Assembly (NCBI GenBank): GCA_902805985.1
Contig: CADCUW010000005.1
Span: forward strand, 1 to 8,688
Origin: an uncultured Rubrobacteraceae bacterium
Lineage (GTDB): Bacteria; Actinomycetota; Rubrobacteria; Rubrobacterales; Rubrobacteraceae
Length of the DNA: 8,688 nucleotides
Direction: 5' to 3'
Shown: positions 1-5,421 of the stretch, one piece after another
Position numbering within the stretch: the first letter of the stretch is position 1
Layout: the number at the start of each line of letters is the position of its first letter
Translations under genes and position numbers: made by a program
The notes under the pieces: generated by a model
What the model was told of the DNA's origin: nothing
Seen by the model: the letters and a program-made list of their open reading frames with translations, nothing else
The model's database searches: none

Positions 1-111
1 GAACATCTTGCCGTTGAGCGGGAAGGCGTGGAGCAGGAGCAGCGGGTCGGCGTCCCCCTCGCCGAGGTCCCTGTACCACATCGCCACGCCGGTATTCCTG
101 CCCTCCGTCAC
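1..111 (-). CDS. Alpha/beta-fold hydrolase, N-terminal 37 residues (cut by window edge)
   Basis: Reading the minus strand from a GTG at 111-109 gives 37 codons open to the window edge. The residues include DLGEGDADPLLLLHAFPLNG, which matches the first beta strand and the HG-type oxyanion loop (here HAFPL) at the start of alpha/beta hydrolases. GAGGAG lies 5 bases upstream of the GTG and decides this start; an internal ATG at 81-79 has no comparable site. The catalytic nucleophile, acid and histidine lie outside the window, so the substrate cannot be inferred. It is transcribed divergently from the GNAT cassette across a 456-base gap. The fold is fairly sure; hydrolase, lyase or haloperoxidase-like function cannot be separated from this fragment. 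Confidence 0.72.
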   Translation of the reverse strand, partial: MTEGRNTGVAMWYRDLGEGDADPLLLLHAFPLNGKMF

Positions 112-567
112 GTCTTCTCCTCTCGTAAAGCCACAAGCTCCAGATTGCCAGCACTCGAGTCTGTCGACGGCAATCCAGACGAGGACCGCCGTCGATGGTA
201 TCGCTCTTGTCTGGTGATTCTCTCTTCTACGTTCCCCGATGCACGGAACCTGACACCTGACCCATCGCCTCCGCCAGACGGCGCGCCTTCCTAGACCCCG
301 TCCTCCCGAAAGCCGCGTAGCCGGGCAGAAGACGGACGCGTCGGCGCCGGAAGCCGGTCGGAGACGATGCCAGCCCCTACGCCCTCGTAAATCCGGCCAG
401 CGCAGCGGCCAGCCAGGGCGCGCGTCGAGCGAGACCCACGGCGCCTCCGCGGGCCTCTTCGCCATCTCCCCTCCTCGGGCCTGGTGGTTCCGTCGAACTG
501 CATGAAGATGGATCTAGCGAAAGGTCCCGACTAACATGGCGGTCATGGACGCCGGGGACAAAGCCTC
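112..567. other. Divergent intergenic region with no supported gene
   Basis: This 456-base stretch separates the minus-strand hydrolase from the plus-strand GNAT cassette and should carry both promoters. Open frames here (for example on the minus strand at 291-503) are arginine- and proline-rich, match no family I know and look like by-products of high GC. I see an inverted repeat at 164-195, described separately, but no convincing -35/-10 pair for either direction. Confidence 0.5.
164..195. promoter_or_regulatory. Operator-like inverted repeat upstream of the hydrolase
   Basis: TCGACGGC at 164-171 is perfectly repeated in inverted form as GCCGTCGA at 188-195, with a 16-base spacer. A second inverted pair, CCAGAC at 175-180 and GTCTGG at 209-214, interleaves with it. 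The element begins 53 bases upstream of the hydrolase GTG on the minus strand, a position suitable for a repressor or activator site. No transcription regulator gene is visible nearby, so function is inference. A chance dyad in GC-rich DNA cannot be ruled out. Confidence 0.3.
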
Positions 568-1386
568 TTGATACGAACGAGGACCATGACTGCCGGGGAC
601 TTGCCGGCGGCGGCCTCCGTCGGGGCCGAGGTCGGGTGGCCGAGGCGGGAGCGGCGGTTCGAGTTTCACGTCCGCCACGGCCTCGCAGAGAGGGTGGCGG
701 CCGAGGTCGGCGGCGAGGTCGCTGGCGTCGGGTTCGGGACGCGCAACGGGACTGTCGGTTGGATCGGCCTCGTCCGCGTGAGGCCGCGTTACCGGGGGCA
801 TGGGATCGGACGCTCCCTGACGGAACTGGTTGCGGAGCGCCTGACGGACCTCGGCTGCCGCACGCTCGTCCTGACCGACACCGGGATGGGCCGTCCCCTC
901 TACGAGAAGATGGGCTTCGAGACGGAGACCTTCTATCATGGCCTCTCCGGGCCAGGGCTCAACCCGGAACCGCGACCCCCTGGGATTCGCAGGATGCGTC
1001 CCGCAGACCTCGCCCAAGTCTGCGGCCTCGACCTCCGCATGACCGGGGAGGACCGCTCGCACCTTCTGCGGGCCCTCGGAGGTACGGGATGGGCCGTCGG
1101 TGACGGTGGAGGGATCCGTGGCTACCATCTGCCCGTGCCGTGGGGTGGCGGGCCCATTCTGGCGGAGGATCCTGGCGACGGGCTGGCGCTGGCGTGTCTC
1201 GCGCGTTCCCTGGCCTGCCCGGACGCGACCGTGCGGTTCTGGCTGGCCTCCGAGAACAAGAGGAGGAAACACCTGGAGGATACAGGGTTCGGGGAGGTAG
1301 GCCGGCTGCCCAGGATGGTCCGGGGCGAGCCGCTATCCTGGCGGCCGGGGGCGTTGTGGGGCTTGTTCAGTCTGGGAAAGGGGTGA
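568..1386 (+). CDS. GNAT family N-acetyltransferase with tandem C-terminal GNAT-like domain
   Basis: The 272-residue product probably transfers an acetyl group from acetyl-CoA to an amine; the substrate is unknown. The N-terminal GNAT fold opens with IRTRTMTAGDLPAA and carries the acetyl-CoA pyrophosphate loop RGHGIG at residues 76-81 (R-x-x-G-x-G/A), then the late motif LYEKMGF near residues 111-117. From about residue 140 a second module begins with IRRMRPADLAQV and contains GPILAEDP, resembling the Acetyltransf_18 domain often attached to such GNATs. The start is TTG at 568, with GGGGA upstream, because the first GNAT beta strand begins right there; ATG 586 would cut into it. The TGA overlaps the next ATG (TGATG), so it is first in a coupled cassette. 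Family is confident, substrate is not. Confidence 0.85.
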   Translation: MIRTRTMTAGDLPAAASVGAEVGWPRRERRFEFHVRHGLAERVAAEVGGEVAGVGFGTRNGTVGWIGLVRVRPRYRGHGIGRSLTELVAERLTDLGCRTLVLTDTGMGRPLYEKMGFETETFYHGLSGPGLNPEPRPPGIRRMRPADLAQVCGLDLRMTGEDRSHLLRALGGTGWAVGDGGGIRGYHLPVPWGGGPILAEDPGDGLALACLARSLACPDATVRFWLASENKRRKHLEDTGFGEVGRLPRMVRGEPLSWRPGALWGLFSLGKG

Positions 1387-2003
1387 TGGGCGTGTGGGAA
1401 GACCTGGCGAGCGTGCTGGAGGGTGGGATCGTGCGGCTGGAGCCGCTGGAGCGGCGGCACGAGGAGGGGCTCTTCGAGGCCGCGCGGGACGAGAGGATCT
1501 GGGCCTGGATGCCATATCCCGCCGCGACCAGGGAAACGTTCCGGTCGTGGATGGATGACGCGCTGGCGCGTTCGGAGGCCGGGACCGAGGCCGCGTTCGC
1601 CACCGTGGACGCGAAGACCGGGGAGGCCGTCGGTAGCACCCGTTTTCTCGCGCTCCGTCCCGAGCACCGGGGGGTGGAGATCGGGTGGACCTGGCTCACA
1701 CCCTCGCGCTGGAGGACCGGCGCCAACGTCGAGGCCAAGCTCCTTATGCTCGAACACGCCTTCGACCGCCTTGGCTGCGTCCGCGTCGAGTTCAAGACCG
1801 ACGCCCGCAACGAGCGTTCAAGGAGCGCCATGGCCGCACTCCCGGCACGGTTCGAGGGTATCTTCCGCAAGCACATGCTCGTGCGCGGCGGGCAACGCCG
1901 CGACTCGGCCTACTACAGCATCATCGACGACGAGTGGCCGGAGGTGCGGGCCAACCTGGAGCGGCGGCTGGCCGGCGGCAGCGACGTTCTGGAGGCGCGA
2001 TGA
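1386..2003 (+). CDS. RimJ/RimL-type GNAT acetyltransferase
   Basis: The 205-residue product belongs to the Acetyltransf_3 group that includes ribosomal-protein alanine acetyltransferases and many small-molecule N-acetyltransferases. Diagnostic parts are IVRLEPLERRHEEGLFEA near residues 17-34, the core GVEIGWTWLTPSRWRTGAN, the following AKLLMLEHAFDRLGCVRVEF and the C-terminal RDSAYYSIIDDEWPEV. Length is normal for the family. The ATG at 1386 shares bases with the TGA of the preceding gene, and its own TGA overlaps the ATG of the cupin, which argues for translational coupling on both sides. The segment AALPARFEGIFRKHM replaces the more usual LGA-type turn but stays in frame. This is unlike its upstream neighbour in sequence, so the pair is not a recent duplication. 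Real substrate unknown. Confidence 0.87.
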   Translation: MGVWEDLASVLEGGIVRLEPLERRHEEGLFEAARDERIWAWMPYPAATRETFRSWMDDALARSEAGTEAAFATVDAKTGEAVGSTRFLALRPEHRGVEIGWTWLTPSRWRTGANVEAKLLMLEHAFDRLGCVRVEFKTDARNERSRSAMAALPARFEGIFRKHMLVRGGQRRDSAYYSIIDDEWPEVRANLERRLAGGSDVLEAR

Positions 2004-2365
2004 CCGGGCAGCCCCGCGCGACGGGCGGACGCCGGGTGACGGTATCGGAGGCGATGGGGTGCCTGCCGGGTCCTGGTGGCGAGCGGTTCGCGAAAGTGCT
2101 GGGCCACGGCACGATGGAGGTCGAGGTCTACGCCCCGCGCGGGCACGACCCGCAAGGACCGCACACCAGGGACGAGCTGTACTTCGTGTTCTCGGGAAGC
2201 GGCGAGTTCGTCAACGGCCCGGACCGTTACCCGTTCGGGCCCGGCGACGCGCTGTTCGTGCCTGCCGGCGTCGAGCACCGCTTCGAGGATTTCACGGACG
2301 ACCTCGTCGTGTGGGTCGTCTTCTACGGCCCTGAAGGTGGAGAAGAGACGGGGGAGGGATCATGA
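2000..2365 (+). CDS. Small single-domain cupin protein
   Basis: This 121-residue protein is one compact cupin barrel. Cupin motif 1 reads PHTRDELYFVFSGSG, with H55, E59 and the spaced G66; motif 2 reads GDALFVPAGVEHRF, with P88 and H93. H55, E59 and H93 are candidate metal ligands, while the first histidine of the classical HxH pair is replaced by glycine (G53), so metal affinity or identity may differ from standard cupins. GGAGG sits 7 bases upstream of ATG 2000, and the start overlaps the preceding GNAT stop (ATGA). The TGA overlaps the ATG of the DUF1272 gene. Small cupins range from isomerases to dioxygenases and ligand sensors, so no reaction is assigned. Confidence 0.85.
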   Translation: MTGQPRATGGRRVTVSEAMGCLPGPGGERFAKVLGHGTMEVEVYAPRGHDPQGPHTRDELYFVFSGSGEFVNGPDRYPFGPGDALFVPAGVEHRFEDFTDDLVVWVVFYGPEGGEETGEGS

Positions 2366-2541
2366 GCCTGGAGATGAGGGGCCGTTGCGAACGGTGCGGG
2401 GGCGGTGTCGCGGAGGACAGGACGGCGTTTATCTGCAGCCACGAGTGCACCTTCTTCGAGGGCTGCGCGGTGGGGATGGACCTCACATGCCCCAACTGCG
2501 GCGGCGAGCTGGCGCGCTGGCCTCGAAGTGAGACGGCGTGA
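2362..2541 (+). CDS. DUF1272 small cysteine-rich (probable zinc-binding) protein
   Basis: A 59-residue gene sits exactly between the cupin and the GST. It opens MSLEMRGRCERCGGGV and continues with ICSHECTFFEGCA and LTCPNCGGELARWPR. Cysteines fall at 9, 12, 25, 29, 35, 43 and 46, with H27, giving CxxC knuckles at both ends. That arrangement matches the DUF1272 family as I remember it; zinc binding is inferred from the CxxC pairs. The ATG overlaps the cupin TGA (ATGA), GGGAGGG lies just upstream, and its TGA overlaps the GTG of the GST (GTGA). Family length is normal, so it appears intact. No function is known to me; the coupling to GNAT, cupin and GST genes is the only clue to its role. Confidence 0.9.
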   Translation: MSLEMRGRCERCGGGVAEDRTAFICSHECTFFEGCAVGMDLTCPNCGGELARWPRSETA

Positions 2542-2909
2542 TCCTGCACGACAACCTCTCTTCGGGTAACGGATACAAGATCAGGCTGCTGCTGGCGCAG
2601 CTCGGTATCCCTTTCGAGAGGATCGAGTACGACATAGACCGCGGCGAGACGCGAACCCCCGAGTTTCTAGAGGCGATCAACCCCAACGGACGCATCCCGG
2701 TTCTCAAGACTGACGGGGGTGAGTTCCTGGCCGAGTCCGACGCCATCCTGTTCTACCTTGCGGACGGGACTCCGTTCTTGCCGGAGGGGCGGCTGGAGCG
2801 AGCCCGCGTCCTGCAGTGGATGTTCTTCGATAAAAACCTTCAGTTTTCACAGAACACTCGGGCTCAGGTTCCGTGCCCTTCTGACCGAGGAGGGCACCGA
2901 GCAGTTTGA
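2538..2909 (+). pseudogene. Glutathione S-transferase, N-terminal domain only (3' truncated)
   Basis: Residues 1-97 are a good GST thioredoxin-like domain: ILHDNLSSGNGYKIRLLLAQ, then NPNGRIPVL at 48-56 with the cis-proline P54, then AESDAILFYLADGTPFLP with the glutathione gamma-glutamyl contact E66-S67, and RARVLQWMFF entering the first helix of the C-terminal domain. At about base 2829 the similarity ends and the frame runs through KNLQFSQNTRAQVP to a stop at 2907-2909, giving 123 residues instead of about 200. The helical C-terminal domain that holds the electrophile site is missing. The GTG start overlaps the DUF1272 stop by 4 bases, so it was the last gene of the coupled cassette. The product is unlikely to be an active transferase, although a thioredoxin-fold fragment could still be made. 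Confidence 0.83.
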
Positions 2910-3076
2910 ATTGGCAAGTATATAGCGGACGGGCATAAGCGTGCCGCTACCTTCGCTTGGACAACTCACGCCCCTGTACGTGTCGGCAAGCTACCTATTG
3001 GCACGGCCTCTTAAAAGGTGCAAGTGTGACGGGTGTACGTAAGTGTACTAACCCCGAGCCTACTTCCTTGGCCGGT
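2829..3076. other. Orphan segment between two broken GST genes
   Basis: This stretch of about 250 bases joins the end of GST homology on the plus strand to the TAA of the minus-strand GST. It is less GC-rich than the flanking genes, with pockets such as GATAAAAACC, GTATATAG and CTTAAAAGG. One reading frame, about 2845-2925, gives RTLGLRFRALLTEEGTEQFE then a stop, which looks more protein-like than the GST readthrough frame, but I do not recognise it. It may be the tail of a deleted gene. No insertion-sequence end or hairpin is evident. Confidence 0.4.
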
Positions 3077-3613
3077 TTAGCCCTGCTTGATGGGGATGTG
3101 GCCGGGTTGGGCGGCGACCCGCTGCAGCCAGGCGCGCACCGCCGGGAACTGGCCGAGGTCGAAGCCCCCCTCGTAGGCTACGTGCGTGTAGGCGTAGAGG
3201 GCGATGTCGGCTATCGTGTAGCGCCCGCCCACGAAAAAGTCGTTCTGACGGAGTTGACCCTCCATGACCCCGAGGGCGGCGTATCCGAGCCTCCTCTTGG
3301 GCTCGAGCGTCACGCGGCGTTCCTCGGTCATCGGCAAATTGTGGGTGCCCCAATACCTGGGCGAGGCAATGTTGAGCTCGTGGGAGTATTGCTCGAAGAA
3401 GGCCCAACGCAAGACCTGCGCCCGTTCGAAGCGGTCGTCGGGAAGGAAATGCGTGCCCTCGGCCAGGTAGAACAGGATCGCGTTAGACTCGAGGAGGAGG
3501 CGACCGTCCTCCAACTCCAGGACTGGGACGCGGCCGTTCGGGTAGTCTGGAGCATCTGCTGGGCATGTGTCACGAGGCGTCCTTTCTGTGGCGTACGCCC
3601 TCAAGGTACCCAC
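3077..3613 (-). pseudogene. Glutathione S-transferase lacking its N-terminal 50 residues (5' truncated)
   Basis: On the minus strand, GST homology starts abruptly at about base 3541 with PNGRVPVLELEDGRLL and continues through LLESNAILFYLAEGTHFLP, RWAFFEQYSHELNIAS and the C-terminal helical domain GGRYTIADIALYAYTHVAY (with the T-x-x-D helix cap) to a natural TAA at 3079-3077. The first beta-alpha-beta unit with the catalytic serine or tyrosine region is absent. The 24 residues before the junction (GTG at 3613, GTLRAYATERTPRDT) are unlike any GST. It is paralogous to the plus-strand fragment ending near 2828: about 50 residues overlap and are clearly similar but not identical, so these are remains of two genes rather than one gene split by inversion. 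Confidence 0.82.
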
Positions 3614-3640
3614 CTTCGACTTATTGTGAGCGTACGCGCA

Positions 3641-3683
3641 GTTAAGGGACGGTAAGCGTTCTGTTAAGCACCGTTCACCACCG
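3641..3683 (+). promoter_or_regulatory. Possible orphan Pho-box-like direct-repeat array
   Basis: Four similar units follow each other at 11-, 11- and 10-base spacing: GTTAAGG (3641), GTAAGCG (3652), GTTAAGC (3663) and GTTCACC (3673). The last equals the conserved heptamer of the Streptomyces PhoP box as I remember it, and 11-base phasing is typical of PhoP-family tandem sites. The array lies about 170 bases upstream of the reductase-transposase chimera and about 90 bases from the truncated 5' end of the minus-strand GST, so it has no obvious intact target now. It may be left over from a lost phosphate-regulated gene, or be a chance repeat. Confidence 0.33.
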
Positions 3684-3775
3684 CTCTCAGTGTTTATTCA
3701 CCCGAGTGCGTGGAAGCATGATTCTCCGAACTTCGTGCTGAGGGGGGTTCTAAGAAATTCGCTCAGGACGACCGG

Positions 3776-3803
3776 TTGGATTGCGGGAGCGGTGCCCTAT
3801 CCT
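3776..3803 (+). promoter_or_regulatory. Candidate promoter for the reductase-type chimera
   Basis: TTGGAT at 3776-3781 and TATCCT at 3798-3803 are separated by 16 bases, an acceptable housekeeping sigma-factor spacing for a high-GC bacterium. Transcription would begin about 45 bases before the GTG at 3855, leaving room for the AGAGGGGGG ribosome site at 3840-3848. The match is by eye, and such pairs occur by chance. Confidence 0.3.
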
Positions 3804-3854
3804 TGGTGGGCTGGTGGCGAAGCGCGATGGGGTGCGCGCAGAGGGGGGTCCACC

Positions 3855-4226
3855 GTGGCGAAGTTGGTCTACTCGGCGATAGCTTCGCTCGACGGCTACG
3901 TGGCCGACGGCGACGGCGACTTCGGGTGGGCCGTTCCCGACGAGGAGGTGCACGCCTTCATCAACGCCCTCCAGCGGCCCATCGGCACCCACCTCTACGG
4001 GCGCCGGATGTACGAGACGATGATCGCCATCGACCGGGAGAAGCTGTTGGCGGAGAAAGGCCCCAGGGCCTTCTTGCCGAAGAGGTGGGTGGTGGAGCGC
4101 ACGTTCTCATGGCTGGGGCAAAACCGCAGGATGAGCAAAGACTACGAGAGGCTCACCGAGACAAGCGAAGCGTTCATCTATGCGGCGATGAGCCGCCTGA
4201 TGGTCAAGCGTCTGGCCCACTCGTGA
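3855..4226 (+). pseudogene. DHFR/RibD-C-like N-terminus fused in frame to IS5-type transposase C-terminus
   Basis: Residues 1-56 of this 123-residue frame are the start of a dihydrofolate-reductase-like (RibD C-terminal) protein: [20 protein letters not shown], then [15 protein letters not shown] and [13 protein letters not shown], the nucleotide-contacting GRRMYE segment. Residues from about 73 are an IS5-family transposase tail, [27 protein letters not shown] and [17 protein letters not shown]81 in VVERTF is the last acid of the DDE triad, and the first two aspartates are gone. The join lies between bases about 4023 and 4070 with no stop or frameshift. The GTG start is preceded by a strong purine-rich ribosome site. 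Neither activity should survive: the reductase lacks about two thirds of its length and the transposase lacks most of its catalytic domain. Confidence 0.85.
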
Positions 4227-4242
4227 GGCTTTTCAGACAGTT
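4040..4242 (+). mobile_element. Remnant of an IS5-family insertion sequence (3' part and probable right end)
   Basis: The transposase C-terminus ends with TGA at 4224-4226 and is followed by GAGGCTTTTCAGACAGTTTC (about 4223-4242), which resembles the terminal repeats of IS5-group elements. I looked for the complementary left end (GAAACTGTCTGAAAAG-like) upstream and found none within the window, so the 5' part was deleted when the element was joined to the reductase gene. The left boundary is estimated from where transposase similarity begins, and the exact right boundary is uncertain. Confidence 0.6.
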
Positions 4243-4383
4243 TCCTGAGGGGGTTCTCGGAACGCGCCCTTCTAGGCAGGCGGGTGGATGGGCACGGAAC
4301 TAGCGCGTTTGGGTGATGCGCCGATCCCCCTCCCGCCCTAAGATGCCCCCGTTGCGTGCGAGCGAGCGAGGAGCGTGGGCGTC

Positions 4384-5055
4384 GTGAGGACCGAGAACGG
4401 GGGCATCTTCGTCGGCCCGGACGACGGAAAGGACCTCACGAACCCCATCGGCGGGGCGATGGTCGTCAAGGTCCGCGACGAATACACCGCGGGCGCCTAC
4501 TCCGTCCACGACAACACGATACCCCCCAGCGCCCCGGGTCCCCGGCCGCACCTCCACCGAGACCACGAGGAGGCCTTCTACGACCTGGAAGGGGAGCTGA
4601 CCGTGAGGGTGGGCCCGCGCAGGATCGTGGCCCCGGCGGGCTCCTTCGTGGTGGTGCCCAGGGGCGTGGCTCACCGGCCCTCGAACACTGGGACGGAGCC
4701 GACCAGGGTGCTGCTGGTCTTCTCGCCGGGCGGGATGGATCGCTTCTTCGAGGAGGCAGCCGAGGGCCGCGTGCCGCTGGCGGGGCCGCCGCCCACCGAT
4801 CCGGATGTCCTGGAGAGGCTAGGGTCGTTCACCCAGAGGTACGGCTACGAGTTCGCAGGGCTGCCGGACTCACGCACAAGGTACTCAAGTAGTAAATATC
4901 CCTCTCGTCATCGGGCACGACATAACCAACGGCGAGTGCCAGGACCTTACCTGCAACAGAGACCAACCCTACGAACCCCGGCACCCCTAGAGTCCAGGCC
5001 AACTCCCTCTTGGCTCTATCAGGGGTGTACTTGGCGTTCCACGGCTCGGTGTTGA
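4384..5055 (+). CDS. Cupin-domain protein with natural stop lost and foreign C-terminal tail
   Basis: Residues 1 to about 160 form a complete cupin of the quercetin-dioxygenase-like type. Motif 1 is PRPHLHRDHEEAFYDLEGEL with H56, H58, E63 and G70; motif 2 is GSFVVVPRGVAHRP with H97, so all four classical metal ligands are present. FSPGGMDRFFEEAA and RYGYEFAGLP are typical closing segments. After about base 4868 the frame reads into an unrelated, opposite-oriented GNAT remnant and adds about 60 arginine-, serine- and proline-rich residues before stopping at 5055. The start GTG 4384 is chosen because GAGGAG at 4368-4373 is 10 bases away; GTG 4375 is in frame but only one base from that site. 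The barrel could still fold, with a tail that may destabilise it. Substrate unknown. Confidence 0.78.
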   Translation: MRTENGGIFVGPDDGKDLTNPIGGAMVVKVRDEYTAGAYSVHDNTIPPSAPGPRPHLHRDHEEAFYDLEGELTVRVGPRRIVAPAGSFVVVPRGVAHRPSNTGTEPTRVLLVFSPGGMDRFFEEAAEGRVPLAGPPPTDPDVLERLGSFTQRYGYEFAGLPDSRTRYSSSKYPSRHRARHNQRRVPGPYLQQRPTLRTPAPLESRPTPSWLYQGCTWRSTARC

Positions 5056-5188
5056 AGGCTGCAACGAGTAGGTGGGCGCACTCATCAAGATGGTCTTCCC
5101 TGTACTTCTCGATACCTCGGCCATCGTTTTCGACCTCATCGCTGGTCTTCGCTTGCTCTCGGATAACTCTATCCAACCCCGACCCCAA
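4868..5188 (-). pseudogene. GNAT acetyltransferase remnant, 3' half deleted
   Basis: Minus-strand translation gives KYREDHLDECAHLLVAAFN, TEPWNAKYTPDRAKREL, GVPGFVGLVSVAGKVLAL and DIYYLSTLCVSP, the first half of a GNAT domain up to the strand just before the acetyl-CoA loop. There, at about 4868-4880, the sequence becomes the reverse complement of the cupin 3' end, so the R-x-x-G-x-G/A loop and everything after it are missing. The upstream limit is set at TTG 5188, but no start has a good ribosome site, and the true initiation codon nearer KYREDHLDE may also be lost. The fragment cannot bind acetyl-CoA normally. It differs from both intact GNATs of this window. Confidence 0.75.
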
Positions 5189-5421
5189 AAAGAAACCCGC
5201 ATCTCATGGTTGGCCATAGGGAGCCATGAAAGACACCATCCCACGTGCCCCTTAGGCAGCCCTAGCAATCCTCCGACGAAAACCTTCCGGTCGCAAAAGG
5301 TTGTTGGTTCTCTGTATCGTGCGCCGATAATCGGGGAGGCAAGGAATACGCACCCGAGGAGTAACGACCGACAGACATCTAGAACGGTGATCTGGGTAGG
5401 AAGCGAAGGGAGGACCCTCAC
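5189..5421. other. Spacer of lower GC upstream of the DUF1697 gene
   Basis: I see no supportable gene in this stretch of about 230 bases. A minus-strand frame passes through it (GLLGLPKGHVGWCLSWLP and similar), but it continues antisense into the DUF1697 gene and matches nothing I know. The end nearest 5400 carries the AGGGAGG ribosome site of the DUF1697 gene; no clear promoter is visible. Confidence 0.4.

Larger units (their letters stand above)
3551..3854. other. Non-coding spacer between GST remnant and reductase chimera
   Basis: This segment of about 300 bases has no convincing gene; the plus-strand frame open from 3690 is only the upstream extension of the reductase frame. It contains two copies of the palindrome GCGTACGC (3591-3598 and 3630-3637), a Pho-box-like repeat array at 3641-3683 and a possible promoter at 3776-3803, the last two listed separately. 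Confidence 0.45.

Noticed and set aside
291..503. 70-codon minus-strand frame with a purine-rich region nearby
   Set aside because: Arginine-rich, no recognisable family, composition typical of antisense or non-coding frames in GC-rich DNA.
514..1272. Long minus-strand frame of 252 codons
   Set aside because: Antisense to the clear GNAT gene at 568-1386; proline- and arginine-rich with no motif.
3018..3050. Repeated GTGTAC/GTAC elements as a possible origin or iteron array
   Set aside because: Only two short copies, no AT-rich unwinding segment and no replication gene nearby.
2538..3613. Idea that the GST halves are one gene split by a simple inversion
   Set aside because: They share about 50 overlapping residues with different sequence, so they come from two genes.
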